Source: Mycobacterium pseudokansasii
GTDB taxonomy: Bacteria > Actinomycetota > Actinomycetes > Mycobacteriales > Mycobacteriaceae
NCBI RefSeq assembly: GCF_900566075.1
Contig: NZ_UPHU01000001.1
Location: 3,658,325 to 3,722,324, forward strand
DNA: 64,000 nucleotides
Direction: 5' to 3'
The first letter of the stretch is position 1. The number at the start of each line of letters is the position of its first letter. The notes under the pieces were generated by a model. That model saw only the letters and a program-made list of their open reading frames with translations, did not search any database and was not told the origin of the DNA. Of this stretch, positions 60,896 through 64,000 are shown one piece after another. The position numbers were made by a program, and so were the translations under genes.

Positions 60896-61934
<1,039 letters not shown>

Positions 61935-62096
61935 CTAGCCTCTCACAATTATCGGCGCCGCGGCCCGCCCCGTCGCGTCGACAGCCGACGGCCGGTGTTG
62001 CGCTAGCCTGCCCTAGGGAACTCACCTGATTGCCGGAATCCGCTGCCGGGCGGCAAGCCCACATGTCGTTTCGTCCACCACCGTAGGAGAACCACG

Positions 62097-62765
62097 ATGG
62101 CCGGTCAGCACCCGCCGAACCCTGCCGTCGGCACCGAAGGAGCCCGAGAGGTGCGACCGTACCCGCAGACCGGGCCCGATGAGCCTCTTGAATACCCCCA
62201 TGAAGCGGCCGACCGGCAACCCGGCTTTCCCCCCGCCCCGGCGGCGGGTTATCCCGGCATGCCGGGCTCCTATCGAAGGCGACGGCCGAAGCGGCTGCTG
62301 ATCGGCACGCTGCTGGCCCTCGCCTTGGTCGGTGCGTTGACGGCGGCAATCGTGTACGGGGTTCGCACCAACGGGGCCAACACCGGGGGCACCTTCACGG
62401 AAACATCGGCCAAAACGGCGATTCAGGGCTACCTCAAGGCACTCCAGCACCGCGATGTCGACGTCATTGTGCGCAACGCGCTGTGCGGGATCTATGACGG
62501 GGTCAAGGACCGGCGGTCGGATCAGGCCCTGGCCAAGTTGAGCAGTGACGCCTTCCGCAAGCAGTTCTCCCAGGCCGACGTGACGTCGATCGACAAAATC
62601 GTGTACTGGTCGCAATACCAGGCCCAGGTGCTGTTCACCATGCAGGTAACACCTGCCACCGGCGGCCCGCCGAAGGGGCAGATGCAGGGCATCGCGCAGC
62701 TGCTCTTCCAGCGCGGGCAGATACTGGTCTGCTCCTACGTGCTGCGCACAGCCGGGCAATATTGA
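62097..62765 (+). CDS. Membrane protein (Rv2203-like)
   Basis: Conserved mycobacterial membrane protein of unknown function, 222 residues. A proline-rich cytoplasmic N-terminus (1-60) and a basic RRRRPKR stretch precede one membrane helix (about 67-88); an extracellular domain follows with TETSAKTAIQGYLKALQHRDVDVI, resembling DUF4878/NTF2-like lumazine-type folds, and two cysteines (about 128 and 212). The ATG at 62097 is preceded by AGGAGAACCACG. It is convergent with the ErpA-like gene. Confidence 0.85.
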   Translation: MAGQHPPNPAVGTEGAREVRPYPQTGPDEPLEYPHEAADRQPGFPPAPAAGYPGMPGSYRRRRPKRLLIGTLLALALVGALTAAIVYGVRTNGANTGGTFTETSAKTAIQGYLKALQHRDVDVIVRNALCGIYDGVKDRRSDQALAKLSSDAFRKQFSQADVTSIDKIVYWSQYQAQVLFTMQVTPATGGPPKGQMQGIAQLLFQRGQILVCSYVLRTAGQY

Positions 62766-62790
62766 CCGGGCCGGGATGATCCCGGCCCGG
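62766..62790. terminator. Bidirectional hairpin between Rv2203-like and ErpA-like genes
   Basis: Perfect 11-bp stem CCGGGCCGGGA/TCCCGGCCCGG (62766-62776 with 62780-62790), 3-base loop, starting right after the Rv2203-like TGA. Confidence 0.75.
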
Positions 62791-62809
62791 TAGACCCACT
62801 TCGGTCAGG

Positions 62810-63166
62810 TCAGTTGAAGGAATCCCCACACGCGCAGGACCCGGTTGCGTTGGGGTTGTCGATCGTGAAGCCCTGCTTCTCGATAGTGTCCACGAAATCG
62901 ATCGATGCGCCTTCCACATACGGCGCACTCATCCGGTCGACCGTCAACGTCACGCCGCCGAACTCCGCCCTCAGGTCGCCGTCAAGCGTCCGGTCGTCGA
63001 AGAACAGGTTGTAACGCAGGCCGGCGCAGCCTCCCGGCTGCACCGCAATCCGCAGCGACAGGTCGTCACGCCCCTCCTGATCGAGCAGGGACTTCGCCTT
63101 GGCGGCAGCGGCCTCGGTCAGGATCACACCATGAGTCTTGGCGGTCGGCTCGTTCTGCACCGTCAT
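62810..63166 (-). CDS. ErpA/IscA-type iron-sulfur carrier (Rv2204c-like)
   Basis: A-type carrier of 118 residues that delivers Fe-S clusters. It has the HesB fold (GVILTEAAAAKAKSLLDQEGRDDLSLRIAVQPGGCAGLRYN) and the three ligand cysteines, one in GGCAG and two in SCACGDSF. The ATG at 63166 follows GTAGGAGAAGC; the upstream in-frame start at 63187 is ignored. It is preceded by the glycerate kinase gene, 81 bp upstream. Confidence 0.95.
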   Translation of the reverse strand: MTVQNEPTAKTHGVILTEAAAAKAKSLLDQEGRDDLSLRIAVQPGGCAGLRYNLFFDDRTLDGDLRAEFGGVTLTVDRMSAPYVEGASIDFVDTIEKQGFTIDNPNATGSCACGDSFN

Positions 63167-63247
63167 TGCTTCTCCTACATGCCTCATCGTTAGGTGGGCT
63201 CGCCGGCTGGCGTGTCAGCCCGGGCCGTCGGGAAAAACCCACTGCTA

Positions 63248-64000
63248 CTAACGGTACCCCGCAGGCCGGGGATTCCCGAGTCGCGCGGCGACTTCCGACG
63301 CCAAACCCATCAGCTGATTGGCCGCATCGGCCAGTGCCAACCGCACCGAACCCGCATAGTCGGCGATGGACAAGGCCGACATGATCCCCGACGATCGGAT
63401 CGTCGATTTATCCAGGACCACTTGCCCGGCCAGCACTATCACCGGAATGCCCAGCGGACGGGCCGCGGCCGCGATCTCGCCGACGACCTTGCCGTGCAGC
63501 GACTGCTCGTCGAACTTGCCCTCACCGGTGATGATCAGCTGCGCTTCGGCCAGGTCGTCGGCCAAGTTGGTGTGTTCGGCGATGATCGCGGCACCGGACT
63601 CGCATCGGCCGCCGAGCGCGAGCAGACCCGCGCCGATGCCGCCGGCGGCACCCGCACCGGGCTCGGCGCTCACCGCCCGCCCGGCGGCCGCGTCCAGTTC
63701 CACCGCCCATGCCTCGAGACGGGCCTCCAGTGCGGCGACGGTGGCCGCGTCCGCGCCCTTCTGCGGCGCGAACACCCTGGCCGCGCCCCATGGTCCCACC
63801 AGCGGGTATTCCACGTCGGAGGCGGCGATCAGCTCGACTCCGGCGAGTCGTCGCCGGGCGGCGTCCAGGCCGCCGAGTTCGGTGATCATGCCGTACCCAC
63901 CGTCCGTGCACGCGCTACCGCCCAGCCCGACCACAATGCGGCGCGCCCCGGCCGCGACTGCGGCAGCGATGAGCTGGCCCACTCCCCTGCTGTGCGCGGT
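63248..64000 (-). CDS. Glycerate kinase (Rv2205c-like), 5' end outside window
   Basis: GarK-type (class I) glycerate kinase family; converts glycerate to phosphoglycerate. Two hundred and fifty codons are visible with [62 protein letters not shown] and [17 protein letters not shown], all characteristic of the family. The full protein should be about 358 residues, so roughly 107 N-terminal residues lie beyond the window. The stop is TAG 63250-63248. Confidence 0.92.
   Translation of the reverse strand, partial: TAHSRGVGQLIAAAVAAGARRIVVGLGGSACTDGGYGMITELGGLDAARRRLAGVELIAASDVEYPLVGPWGAARVFAPQKGADAATVAALEARLEAWAVELDAAAGRAVSAEPGAGAAGGIGAGLLALGGRCESGAAIIAEHTNLADDLAEAQLIITGEGKFDEQSLHGKVVGEIAAAARPLGIPVIVLAGQVVLDKSTIRSSGIMSALSIADYAGSVRLALADAANQLMGLASEVAARLGNPRPAGYR

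Overview
The window is chromosomal DNA from a slow-growing, non-tuberculous Mycobacterium close to the M. tuberculosis complex. It is GC-rich, uses many GTG and TTG starts, has many 4-bp ATGA/GTGA stop-start overlaps, and carries a PE_PGRS gene. Gene order follows, almost gene for gene, what I recall of M. tuberculosis Rv2146c to Rv2205c. Assignments come from reading the proteins and from remembered family knowledge; no search was run.

Region 1 (1-21741, minus strand) is the division and cell-wall (dcw) cluster. In transcription order it is mraZ, rsmH, an ftsL-like gene, pbpB, a PE_PGRS gene, murE, murF, murX, murD, ftsW, murG, murC, ftsQ, ftsZ, yfiH, yggS, sepF and yggT (truncated by the window edge). 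It makes lipid II precursors, the septal synthase pair FtsW/PbpB and the FtsZ ring with its SepF anchor. A three-repeat TGGGG operator in front of mraZ looks like a MraZ autoregulation site. Compared with M. tuberculosis as I remember it, the three genes Rv2159c-Rv2161c are missing between murE and the PE_PGRS gene, and there is no IS6110 after mraZ.

Region 2 (22120-43375) carries envelope and regulatory genes: a DUF3040 protein, a GNAT acetyltransferase, lipoprotein LppM, an atypical methylenetetrahydrofolate reductase, prenyl synthase idsA2, mannosyltransferases mptA, Rv2181-like and pimB' for lipomannan/lipoarabinomannan, kinase pknL with its divergent partner Rv2175c, aroG, RNase AS, an acyltransferase, an ArsA-like ATPase cluster, fadD15, a putative HExxH peptidase and an NlpC/P60 hydrolase. 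The convergent mptA and Rv2175c genes are separated by an 11-bp/10-bp tandem array that supplies both stop codons.

Region 3 (43537-56932) has a DnaQ-like/GIY-YIG fusion nuclease, trpD, and the cytochrome bcc-aa3 genes ctaE-qcrC-qcrA-qcrB facing ctaC-ctaF, with mmpS3 and a membrane protein, followed by asnB, which amidates meso-diaminopimelate in peptidoglycan.

Region 4 (about 56978-60895) is a composite mobile element between asnB and adoK. An IS110-family element is split by a group II intron whose reverse transcriptase is frameshifted twice, and a deletion has fused the intron ORF to the distal half of the transposase. The IS leader may hold a bridge-RNA remnant.

Region 5 (60930-64000) returns to conserved genes: adenosine kinase, a membrane protein, an ErpA-type iron-sulfur carrier and glycerate kinase (5' end outside the window). 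Convergent gene pairs are repeatedly separated by long perfect hairpins that look like mycobacterial intrinsic terminators.
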